Positions 50,905-59,365 of a DNA stretch of 64,000 nt are shown here, piece by piece; within the stretch, counting starts at the first letter, position 1; each line of letters opens with the position of its first letter. A model generated the notes under the pieces. It was not told where the DNA came from. It made no database searches and was given only the letters and a program-made list of their open reading frames with translations. The DNA lies in assembly GCA_001839685.1 (NCBI GenBank), contig MLAK01001470.1:59049-123048 (forward strand), given 5' to 3'. The stretch is from Tritrichomonas foetus. Taxonomy: Eukaryota; Parabasalia; Tritrichomonadida; Tritrichomonadidae. The translations under genes and the position numbers were made by a program.

Positions 50905-53199
50905 TTATGCAATTTGTGTGTCACCCTTTCCATTTTGGGCAAATGTATTGCTTTCTTGTGTAACTTGTGACACGTTTGTTGAATAAATTCCAAAGTCAGT
51001 ATGTCCTTCAATTGTATTTCCTTCAATTCTAACTTCACCACCTTCAACTTGAACACCAGCAGCACCATTTGACCTAATTACGTTTCTCATAATGACGGCG
51101 GATGATTGCAAGTCTGTGATAATACCACAGCATTGGCAGCCGGTGATTTCTGATCCAACAATTGCAGCTTGACCTCTGTTTCCAACAAATATTGCGGTTT
51201 TAGCTTCATCTTTGAGTGAAGAATTATCAACTTCAAGAACACCTGAATTATGGACAAACAAACCAATTCCACCTGCTGATTCTGAAAGCACGCATTGTTC
51301 GAATCTTCCTTTGGCTTCTTCTCTAATTTCGGCATGGCATGAACCACTTTGTGAGAAAAGACATTGGTTGAAAAGAGAAATAGCTTTTGCATAAACAATA
51401 ACAGAAGATGAATTAGCGTGTCGATTGAATGAACATTGTGAGAAGGATACATTTGTTCCTTGTCCGCTGATTTGGGCGGCAAAGTTTGCGTTTGAATCAA
51501 AGACACAGTTATCTAATTTCGGAGCAGCTCCACCTTTAACTTCAACACCGATTCCTTGATTGATACTGAATTCGGAATTGACGAAAGAAGGTGCAGATTT
51601 GGCAACAACAACACCATATTTGTCATTTTGTTTGAATTGGCAACCAATAAATGATGGTGACGTGTTTTCAAGGGTTGTAGCACCTGCGACAGAGTTATTA
51701 GTGAATGTACAATTATCGAAAAGTGGAGAAGCATAATGTCCAGAGACTTGGCAACCAACAAGGTTATTACCATCGAAAATACAATCGCGTAAAGTGGCAG
51801 AGTTGGATGAAATTACAGCACCGGCAACTTGGTTTTGGATGAATTGTGATCCAACAATGGTTGCAGTAGTATCATCAGATAATTCCATACCATTTGTAGT
51901 ACAGCTCGAGAAAATACAATGCTCGACTTGTAAGTCTGATACGCCAATTGAAACAAGTCCTGTTCGTGGAGCTGCAATAATGTGACATTCACTTAGAATG
52001 AGTCTAGAGCTACTAACAAAGACAATAACTGGTTTACAGCGCTTGAGACGAAGAAGAGCATCATTATTGGAAATAACTGGTTTGGCAAGATCACAATCCT
52101 CAACGGAAACAGCAGCACCATTTGATGAAACAATAGAAGCATTGCAACGTCCTGAAAATTTACCACCTTTGACTTTAACAATAGCACCGCGAGAAGCAGT
52201 AATGAGGTTTTCACGTTCTGAGTCATAAAAGTTACAATTAGTAAGTGTAACAATGCTCTTATTGATGCATTTAACAACATTATTTGTGCAATCACCAAGA
52301 GAAGATTCTTCGAAGTAGGCAACGCCTCCTTCAATTTCAAGGCAGCTTCCTTGAACGCTTTCAACACGTGTTTTAAGAACACTAACGTTACCTTTTTTGA
52401 GATTAATACCACGACTTTCAATTGTGCACTCAATTAACGTGAGTGAGCCGTTTTCATCAACACGAACACTGTGCTCATTTTGAACAGCGAAAAATGTGTC
52501 TCTGCATGAAACAACAGCTTCGCCTTTAACAAGAAGCATTGATGAAAACCTTGTAGAAGTGAATTGAACACGAGTTGTTCCAGAAACTTCAACTGTTCCG
52601 GTTCTGAATGCAACACCTTCAATTGAAACCAAACCGTTTTCAATGAAAAGTGAAGTGCTTGGTGAATCGAAGAAAACATCACCTGCAGCTTTAAGTTGAA
52701 CATCATGACGAATGATATAACTTCCTTCATAAATGCCTGGTAAGAGTTTGATTGTTCCACCAGCCTCTATTGCTGAAAGTGCTTGGGCGAGTCCTGGTGT
52801 TGATCCTGGAGCAACTGTAATTTCTGCGAAGGATTCGAACGCTGGAAGTGGAGGAGCTGCATCGGCAATCATATCCTTGAAAAATGGAATTGGAACACCT
52901 GGGATGACTGGGAAAGAACGGCGTGGGCGAGACTCGACGTTGACTCCTTCCTTTGGTGAAAGAGCACCTAAATATACGCTTAAATCGGAGGATGTTTGAA
53001 TGGATGGTGCGTGGAAAATCGATGTTGTCATTGTTTCGGTCATTGTTGGGAATTGTGAGCCATCAAAAACGCTTGTATTGAAAATATTTGGATCGAAATC
53101 TTTTAATGATTCGCCAGCTGGTCCGCCTGCGCTAATTGGCATGATAACGTTCTCTTCGAGCTGTTGGATTCTGTTCAAGAATTCGGTAAAATCAGCCAT
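50905..53199 (-). CDS. Right-handed parallel beta-helix repeat protein
   Basis: 764 residues from ATG 53199 (MADFTEFLNRIQQLEENVIM). The frame is open to 53262, but only from a GTG, and a TGAAAAAGTTT motif lies in between. The first ~35 residues form an amphipathic helix. From about residue 145 (LSAIEAGGTIKLLPGIYEGSY, a typical opening of pectate-lyase-like helices) to the end there are roughly 25 coils of 22-24 residues with G-V/I-x-V and C-x-F patterns. No acidic catalytic cluster of polysaccharide lyases is evident and there is no signal peptide, so it is probably an intracellular binding or scaffold protein (as in FBXO11-type beta-helices) rather than a secreted lyase. Confidence 0.85.
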   Translation of the reverse strand: MADFTEFLNRIQQLEENVIMPISAGGPAGESLKDFDPNIFNTSVFDGSQFPTMTETMTTSIFHAPSIQTSSDLSVYLGALSPKEGVNVESRPRRSFPVIPGVPIPFFKDMIADAAPPLPAFESFAEITVAPGSTPGLAQALSAIEAGGTIKLLPGIYEGSYIIRHDVQLKAAGDVFFDSPSTSLFIENGLVSIEGVAFRTGTVEVSGTTRVQFTSTRFSSMLLVKGEAVVSCRDTFFAVQNEHSVRVDENGSLTLIECTIESRGINLKKGNVSVLKTRVESVQGSCLEIEGGVAYFEESSLGDCTNNVVKCINKSIVTLTNCNFYDSERENLITASRGAIVKVKGGKFSGRCNASIVSSNGAAVSVEDCDLAKPVISNNDALLRLKRCKPVIVFVSSSRLILSECHIIAAPRTGLVSIGVSDLQVEHCIFSSCTTNGMELSDDTTATIVGSQFIQNQVAGAVISSNSATLRDCIFDGNNLVGCQVSGHYASPLFDNCTFTNNSVAGATTLENTSPSFIGCQFKQNDKYGVVVAKSAPSFVNSEFSINQGIGVEVKGGAAPKLDNCVFDSNANFAAQISGQGTNVSFSQCSFNRHANSSSVIVYAKAISLFNQCLFSQSGSCHAEIREEAKGRFEQCVLSESAGGIGLFVHNSGVLEVDNSSLKDEAKTAIFVGNRGQAAIVGSEITGCQCCGIITDLQSSAVIMRNVIRSNGAAGVQVEGGEVRIEGNTIEGHTDFGIYSTNVSQVTQESNTFAQNGKGDTQIA

Positions 53200-53229
53200 C
53201 TCGAAAAATATAAAATGTTTATCTGTTGA

Positions 53230-53240
53230 AAACTTTTTCA
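53230..53240 (-). promoter_or_regulatory. TGAAAAAGTTT motif upstream of the beta-helix gene
   Basis: Minus strand, 31 nt before ATG 53199. It would be inside the coding region if the upstream GTG were the start, which supports the internal ATG. Confidence 0.4.
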
Positions 53241-53667
53241 CCACTTTATCCATTAATTTCACCTATTGATTACTTTTTCATATAATTTATTTTTATTGTT
53301 TTTTTGAAAGAAAACTTTTTGATAAAAATGTTTGGTTGAGATTTTTACCAAGTGGTTATTTCGTTTCTCCAGATTTTCTCGTAAATAATACTAGGAATCA
53401 GCTTGATTATTTTCTCATAGAACATGTTCGAACTAATTCAATTTGTTTATCGTTTTCACAGTTTTTTAAAGAAATACCAATAACCTCATCACTAAATAAA
53501 TTTTACCTTTTCCAGTATATTAAAATAGTTTTACTAGTGAATTTAAACATATGTATCCTATTTTTATATCAGTAACATCAAGAATCATTTATCGCCACAT
53601 AATCTGATAATAATCGTCACATTGAATATAAAATTGAATTGATAGCTGTGAATTCAATGACGAAAAG
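53241..53667. other. Intergenic between divergent genes, 0.4 kb
   Basis: AT-rich. A frame at 53336-53575 is not supported as a gene. Confidence 0.6.
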
Positions 53668-54894
53668 ATGATTTTGTTTCTTATTTTTACGATTCCCGCG
53701 GGTGCTGAAAAAGGATATATCCAGATAACACCTGTGAATCGGATATTATTTCTATCGTCATTTGGATTTACCGAGAATTCCAATTTTCATTTCGAGTTAA
53801 GTTCCAATTTACCAATGAAAATCAATATTTTCTTATTTTCACCAAGCGAGCTTCACAATGTAACATCTAAGCAAGTTCACGCATCATGCTTTAATCGATA
53901 TAACGAGATCGCGCTTTTAAATAAGACGAGCAACGTTTCAAAGGCCCAATATTTTTGGAATGGCACAATTACATCACAGAATATTTACTATCCAACACTC
54001 ATGATTTGCTCAGACACTTTCAGTTCTTTTGCAATTCGATATAAATTTGTTAATTCCAAGTACTTAATTGATTTCAGAGATGAAAATAACTCAATTGTGT
54101 ATTTCTCATTTTGTATAGTTAATATGATTCTTGGAATTATTTGGATATTCAATTTAATTCGTTATCATGAGTTTTCAATCCCATTAAATCAATTTGTAGC
54201 AATTCTTCCTGTTATTAAATCTGTTTCAAATGCACTTATTGCTTCAGAATGGGAGCAAAAAAAAGTGACAGATGATTTTTCAATTAAATCTCACCTTTCT
54301 TTCTATTGCTCAACAATTTTTTACGTTCTTTTGATGTCATCGACAACTTTTGGGTTTTCTGGTTGGTGCATCTATCGAATGGATGTGGGCATCTATGAAA
54401 AAATGCAAGTCATTGGATCTTCTTTGTTTTTTGTGACCGGAATAATGATTGGCACTTTAGCGAGTGATAATTTCACTGCGCTTGCGCCAATGCTTCTTAC
54501 ATCTGTTGGCTTTCTCTGGTATATGAAAGTGAATGCTACATATCTGGCCACACTTGTTCAATTGGTTGAATCGAATATTGAAAACGAAAGAATGAAACTT
54601 CGAATCAAACTTGTTCAGAAATTTAGTGGAACTTCATTTGGACTTATTTGTTTAATTATGCTGGTTCAATCAGGCGCAGTGACACTAAACATGTGGCCTA
54701 TTGCTGGAACAATTGTATTTGAATCAGGCGTGGTCGCAATTGAAGTTGTTGAGATTTACTTCTTCATGTTAAGAGATCAATTTAAAGGGGAAAATGAAGC
54801 TATCGCTACAAATGATACACCAATTGTGCTGATTGAACCACAAAAGCAAACTTTTGTGATTGTTTCTGTCAATAAGGATGACGAATCTGTTTGA
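53668..54894 (+). CDS. Seven-transmembrane protein of the GOST / Lung_7-TM_R type, probable
   Basis: 408 residues. Signal peptide (about 1-14, ILFLIFTIPAGA), then a ~125-residue luminal beta-rich domain with N-glycosylation sequons (NVT, NKT, NVS, NGT). Seven hydrophobic helices follow between about residues 141 and 370, including IVYFSFCIVNMILGIIWIF, PLNQFVAILPVIKSV and HLSFYCSTIFYVLLM, then a 40-residue cytosolic tail. This layout and the NMILGIIWIFNL...LNQFVAILP pattern are those of GPR107/TMEM87/TMEM145-type proteins, which act in Golgi-to-surface trafficking. The fit is by architecture; a different 7-TM family is possible. Confidence 0.6.
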   Translation: MILFLIFTIPAGAEKGYIQITPVNRILFLSSFGFTENSNFHFELSSNLPMKINIFLFSPSELHNVTSKQVHASCFNRYNEIALLNKTSNVSKAQYFWNGTITSQNIYYPTLMICSDTFSSFAIRYKFVNSKYLIDFRDENNSIVYFSFCIVNMILGIIWIFNLIRYHEFSIPLNQFVAILPVIKSVSNALIASEWEQKKVTDDFSIKSHLSFYCSTIFYVLLMSSTTFGFSGWCIYRMDVGIYEKMQVIGSSLFFVTGIMIGTLASDNFTALAPMLLTSVGFLWYMKVNATYLATLVQLVESNIENERMKLRIKLVQKFSGTSFGLICLIMLVQSGAVTLNMWPIAGTIVFESGVVAIEVVEIYFFMLRDQFKGENEAIATNDTPIVLIEPQKQTFVIVSVNKDDESV

Positions 54895-55182
54895 ATTTTA
54901 ATTATAGAATAGATAATAAAGCGTTATATACACCAATCTTGATGTTTCATTTTCATGTAAAGTGTTACAGAAAATTTCAATATTAATTGGATGATCAAAA
55001 TTTCTAACTTTTCATCAGCTGTAATTTAAATGATGACACAGAAATATAAATAAAAATTAAATAGTGATAATAAAAATATGAGAAAATAAGTGAATAGTGA
55101 GATAAACAAATATATTTTGAAAAAATTTTGTGTGGGTAATTTTGAAAAAGTTCATCATGAACGATCATCAAATTAGATTTGC
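54895..55182. other. Intergenic flank of the inverted-repeat element
   Basis: AT-rich 3' flank of the 7-TM gene. Nothing else seen. Confidence 0.6.
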
Positions 55183-55220
55183 ATTAAGGGCATAGTTTAG
55201 CAAGAGATGGTTATATTTAT
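55183..55220 (+). repeat. Left 38-bp terminal inverted repeat
   Basis: Starts ATTAAGGGCATAGTTTAGC and ends GGTTATATTTAT; a perfect inverted copy lies at 56528-56565. Similarity stops sharply on both sides. Confidence 0.95.
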
Positions 55221-56527
55221 TTGAGAGAAATAGGTTGTTTATCGATATCTTCGGGGAAAATTTATGAAATCAATTGTTAACTTAGTTTAAAGAATATATA
55301 GACGTAGTTAATAAAGATGAAATCATAATAATAATTTATTTCGTTTTTATTCCACACTTTTGGATGACATGCTTGGGGAAATTGAAACTTTTTGTAAGTG
55401 TTTACAATTTACAAAATAATTAACAGAATATTTTGTAAATATAAAATAGAATTATCTTTTTATTTTATCTATAATATTTTATTATATTCTGATATAGCTT
55501 TTTATATTTGATGTTTTATATGATATATTTTTTTCAGCATATTATATTGGAGTGAAAAGTGGATTCATTAAAAAAAGAAGAAAATGATTGAAAAAATTGA
55601 ATGCTATTCAAAGAAAAAATTTTTATCATTCATCTGAGTACTTCGAATATAGAAAAGCATTGCGAAAACAAATCAAAAAACCATTAGACATGAAAGCATC
55701 TCTTTATAAACCCAATCCCTACATCTAGAGTTAACCAGTAAATGAAATAATCATATGATTAGTAAAAATTATTAGTTTCCTATTTTTCCCAGTAACAGAC
55801 ATTTCAAGTCCTAAATTTTACATATCAAATTATCTTGTGAATTTCAGAAAGATAGATAATGACTATACTAAAAAAAATTGAATGAAAATAAAATATGAAT
55901 AAATTTAATTTGATTTAAATCATTAATATTATTATTTTACATCTCATGCAGCTATTAACTAATAATATAATATATCTTATTACAATATTAACACTATATT
56001 AATTAGATATCAAAAGATATTTCAAATATAAATTTTCTGATGGTAACTTTTTCAGAAAATGATTATTTTTAATTTGTGAGGCCCCAAAAATGGACTGTTT
56101 AAAACATCTTTATCCAATTTATTTTCTGCATATAATAATAAATAAATTTAATTACCCGTTAGAATACAAATACAAATACATAGCAACAATATAAGAATTA
56201 TTTATTTCTTCCAGTTGGGGATACTTAAACAACCAATTTTAAAAAATTTATTCCGGCATTATCGTCATCTATCAAAAATCGTTAGCAGGCAACTTAAATC
56301 ATTCATAGGAATGTCTACAACTTGACGTCGAGCTTTCTCAGCCACGAAAAAATAATTGATGATGGAATCTTCATTTCTCATGATGATAACATTTAACTGA
56401 TATTTCAGATTTATCAGCTATAATAAAACTATAAAATCATATTTAGGACATCGAACAGGTTTTTGGGATTACATTTTTCTATTTAATTGGAATGTTTGAC
56501 CATCCATGGAGAAATTAAGGCCAAAAT

Positions 56528-56565
56528 ATAAATATAACCATCTCTTGCTAAACTATGCCCTTAAT
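56528..56565 (-). repeat. Right 38-bp terminal inverted repeat
   Basis: Exact reverse complement of 55183-55220. It ends 22 bp before the ATG at 56588. Confidence 0.95.
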
Positions 56566-56579
56566 ATAAAAATAACAAA

Positions 56580-56584
56580 TCATA
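56580..56584 (+). promoter_or_regulatory. Initiator-like TCATA of the aminotransferase gene
   Basis: TCATA, with its A 6 nt before the ATG and just outside the inverted-repeat element. Confidence 0.35.
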
Positions 56585-56587
56585 AAA

Positions 56588-58030
56588 ATGATTCAGGCTA
56601 CGAGTCATTTTCAAAGATACAGATGGATTCGAGTCACTCTTTTTGGTCTCCTTATCGCCTTAGTTATTTCTCTCGCCAATACAGTTTTTACATGCGACAC
56701 TTGTCAAAGCGATTCATTTACCGAAGTTTTAAATTCGGATAATTATCCACAATTTCTTCCAGAGTACAGAAGGAAATACATGAAGCACCTGATTAACGCT
56801 ACATATTTGGATTATACAGGTGCTGGCGTTTATAATGATTTAGATATCGAATTATTCAGACGCAGCGTTCTTTTTCCAACGAAAGTTCCAGCTAACCAAA
56901 CCAAAATAGTGCACGACAAAGTCATACAAGAAACGAGAGACACCCTTCTGAGCTTTTTGGGAACATCATCAAAATATTACACCGTTGTTTTTTTAGCAAG
57001 TGCAACGCAGGCTTTGAAATTAATTGGTGAAAATTATAAGTGGAATAAAGATAGCAAATATATTTATACAAGATATAACCATAATTCCGTTCTCGGGATA
57101 AGAAAATATGCGGTTGCTGCAGGTGGCTCATTTAATGTTGTAAACACCACAACTGAAATGCAGGCCGATCAAAATGCACTTTTTGCTGTAGCACTTGAAG
57201 AAAATTTTGCTGGCGGAAAAATTTCGAAAGAAGAAATGATTCGCCTCACTCATACTGAAGGAATGACAGTTTTAGCCGATACAGCAGCATATTTGCCAAC
57301 CAACAAATTGAACTTAACTGAAACTCCTTTCCATGCTGTTGTTTTAAGCTTTTATAAAATTATTGGATTTCCTAATTTCGGAGCCTGCGTAATTAGAAAT
57401 GATTTCCTCAAAGAAAAATTGGAAAAGAAATCATTTTTAGCTGGTTCTGTGGATATCGCTCTTTCAAATTCGATGAAGTATAGATTGAAATCAGAGAATC
57501 AATTTGAAGATGACGAAGTTCCTTATGAAATGTGTCAAGCTGCACTTTTAGGAATGAAGTTCTTAATGAACATCGGAATCGATAAAATCAATGAACATGT
57601 TTATAGACTTTCAGATAAACTTTATAAAAATTTGAGGGATTTGAAACATTCGAATGATCAAATTGCTACTGAAATTTATGGTAACCATGACAAAAGTAGC
57701 AAAGATCTCCAAGGAGGTATTGTTGCATTCAACGTAAAGAAATCGAATGGTGATTATGTTGGATATAGTCAAGTTGTTAAAGAGGCTAAAAAGAGTAACA
57801 TCCACTTGAGAGGAGGATGTCATTGTAATCCCGGAGCGTGTTTTGCATCAATGAAAATTCCTGAAAATGTGGCAATGGAGTATTTCAACCAAAAAACTAC
57901 ATGCGGAGATAATAATGATATTATTAATGGAATTCCACTCGGTTCTGTTAGAGCATCACTTGGATGGGCTACAACAGATGAAGATATTGAACTATTCACA
58001 AAATTCATCATTGAAAATTACGTTTTTTAA
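56588..58030 (+). CDS. Class V aminotransferase-fold protein, MOCOS (Moco sulfurase) N-domain-like, membrane-anchored
   Basis: 480 residues. An N-terminal signal anchor (about 14-37, VTLFGLLIALVISLANTVFTC) is followed by a PLP aminotransferase fold: YLDYTGAGVY (near 77), FLASATQALKLIGE, and the PLP lysine K257 in SFYKIIGFPNFGACVIR. GGCHCNPGAC (near 410-418) contains the conserved Cys region of Moco sulfurases, and RASLGWATT lies near the end. The MOSC domain found in full MOCOS is absent. Related proteins are NifS-like cysteine desulfurases that persulfurate molybdenum cofactor; trichomonads are not known to rely on Moco, so the substrate is uncertain. The signal anchor suggests action on the luminal or extracellular side, unusual for the family. 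Confidence 0.9.
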   Translation: MIQATSHFQRYRWIRVTLFGLLIALVISLANTVFTCDTCQSDSFTEVLNSDNYPQFLPEYRRKYMKHLINATYLDYTGAGVYNDLDIELFRRSVLFPTKVPANQTKIVHDKVIQETRDTLLSFLGTSSKYYTVVFLASATQALKLIGENYKWNKDSKYIYTRYNHNSVLGIRKYAVAAGGSFNVVNTTTEMQADQNALFAVALEENFAGGKISKEEMIRLTHTEGMTVLADTAAYLPTNKLNLTETPFHAVVLSFYKIIGFPNFGACVIRNDFLKEKLEKKSFLAGSVDIALSNSMKYRLKSENQFEDDEVPYEMCQAALLGMKFLMNIGIDKINEHVYRLSDKLYKNLRDLKHSNDQIATEIYGNHDKSSKDLQGGIVAFNVKKSNGDYVGYSQVVKEAKKSNIHLRGGCHCNPGACFASMKIPENVAMEYFNQKTTCGDNNDIINGIPLGSVRASLGWATTDEDIELFTKFIIENYVF

Positions 58031-58074
58031 TCCATTTTTTGTAACAAATGAAAAATCAAATTATATATCAATTT

Positions 58075-58455
58075 TTCTTTCTTTCTATCTATTTTATTAA
58101 TTCTTTCTATTCTATTATTTCTTTCTATTCTATTCTTTCTTTCTTTTCTATTATTTCTTTCGATTCTATTCTTTCTTTCTATTCTATTATTTCTTTCTTT
58201 TCTATTTTTTCTTTCTTTTCTATTCTTTCTTTCTTTTCTATTCTTTCTTTCTACTCTGTTCTTTCTTTCTTTTCTATTATTTCTTTCTATTCTATTCTTT
58301 CTATTCTACTCTGTTCTTTCTTTCTTTTCTATTATTTCTTTCTTTTCTATTATTTCTTTCTTTCTATTATTTCTTTCTTTTCTATTATTTCTTTCTTTCT
58401 ATTATTTCTTTTTTTTCTATTCTTTCTTTCTATTCTATTTTTTTCTCCCCTTTTT
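58075..58455. repeat. Pyrimidine-rich degenerate tandem repeat
   Basis: About 380 bp of TTTCTTTC / TTCTATTCTA units (roughly 15-bp higher-order unit, for example TTTCTTTCTATTCTA), almost purely C/T plus A on the + strand, starting about 45 bp after the aminotransferase stop codon. The long frame through it is artefactual. Confidence 0.9.
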
Positions 58456-58784
58456 TTCTTATTCTAATCTGAATGATGCTTTTGGTGTCCATTATTTTAT
58501 CTGAATGACATGAATTCAGGAAAAGGGAAAGATGTTCCGATTGGAAATGCACTTTTCACAGAAAACTTTTCAGCGAAATGCGAAAAAATATAAAAATAAT
58601 GTTCTGGAATTTCCCATCATGAAGTTGAAGAGTCTCAAATTATAAATTCCTAAACTCATTTCGATGTGCTTTCATTACTCCCTACAAAATCTTTATATCA
58701 TTTTAGATACAACAAAAACAATCCAAAACATTCAAGTTGGATAGATATATAATAATATAAAAATATATAATAATTACACATTAG

Positions 58785-59045
58785 TAGATCCTAGCAGAAT
58801 AGACTATCATTCGCGAAAGGAAAAAGGACATTGATGAGACAAATGAATGGTTTTGACCTGAGAAGGAGGAAAGTGCGAGATAAAGATTGGTAATATAAGG
58901 ATTGTTGGTGGCTGTCGGCCCAAAGATGTACATTCATCCTGGTTCTAAGACCACCTTTATAATAAAGGACCTTTTTGATATCCGTCATGCGCACGTACGC
59001 TGCATCTATCTACGGTCGAGGTTTGTGAAGTGAAAACTCAGCCAC
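58785..59045. other. GC-richer island of unknown nature
   Basis: Composition is clearly richer in G/C than the flanks. It contains CCTTTATAATAAAGG (a short hairpin) and GGAGGAAAGTGCGAG, which faintly recalls the first conserved block of RNase P/MRP RNA. A minus-strand frame of about 65 codons (MTDIKKVLYYKGGLRTRMNV...) is open here. It could be a small gene, a structured RNA or a transposon remnant; I cannot decide which. Confidence 0.3.
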
Positions 59046-59365
59046 AACGATAAAAATTTCATAGAAAGACATGTGATATGAAAATAAATTGATCTCCTTC
59101 ATGTTTAAAAATAAATTATAAATTCGGTTGGGTTACATAAAAAACTAAATAGGAAAGAAGCCATTTACTTTTTCAAAAACTTTTAGGGTTTGGATATAAT
59201 TGAAAGCCGAGCAAATTTGAGCATTTTTTTAAAAAATAATAATAAAAGATTAAGAATTTATATTCGCTATTATTTACATAATATTAATATACTAAAATAT
59301 ATCATACAAAGAGTTCATGACATTAAATAATTAATATTTTTTCCAATCTATACCAAATTACTATT

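Larger units (their letters stand above)
55183..56565. mobile_element. Non-autonomous DNA transposon / MITE-like element with 38-bp perfect terminal inverted repeats
   Basis: Bases 55183-55220 and 56528-56565 are perfect reverse complements over 38 bp, enclosing 1,307 bp with no intact gene. If the repeat proper begins AGGGCATAGTTTAGCAAGAG, both ends are flanked by TA (55185-55186 and 56563-56564), the target duplication of Tc1/mariner-type elements. A 46-codon protein-like frame (about 55588-55728) could be a remnant. The right end lies 22 bp before the aminotransferase ATG, so the insertion replaced most of that gene's upstream region. A chance 38-bp match is not credible in a window this size. 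Confidence 0.75.
58031..59365. other. Intergenic between convergent genes, 1.3 kb
   Basis: Contains the pyrimidine-rich repeat (58075-58455) and a comparatively GC-rich segment (about 58785-59045), both listed separately. Otherwise AT-rich, with no supported gene. Confidence 0.6.

Noticed and set aside
50689..50970. 93-codon plus-strand frame
   Set aside because: It overlaps the end of the beta-helix gene, has no initiator, and the overlapping part mirrors the other strand.
53200..53262. N-terminal extension of the beta-helix protein
   Set aside because: It begins at GTG and contains the AAAAAGTTT upstream motif; ATG 53199 is preferred.
58075..58467. 139-codon frame rich in Phe, Ser and Ile
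   Set aside because: It is a translation of the pyrimidine-rich repeat, not a gene.
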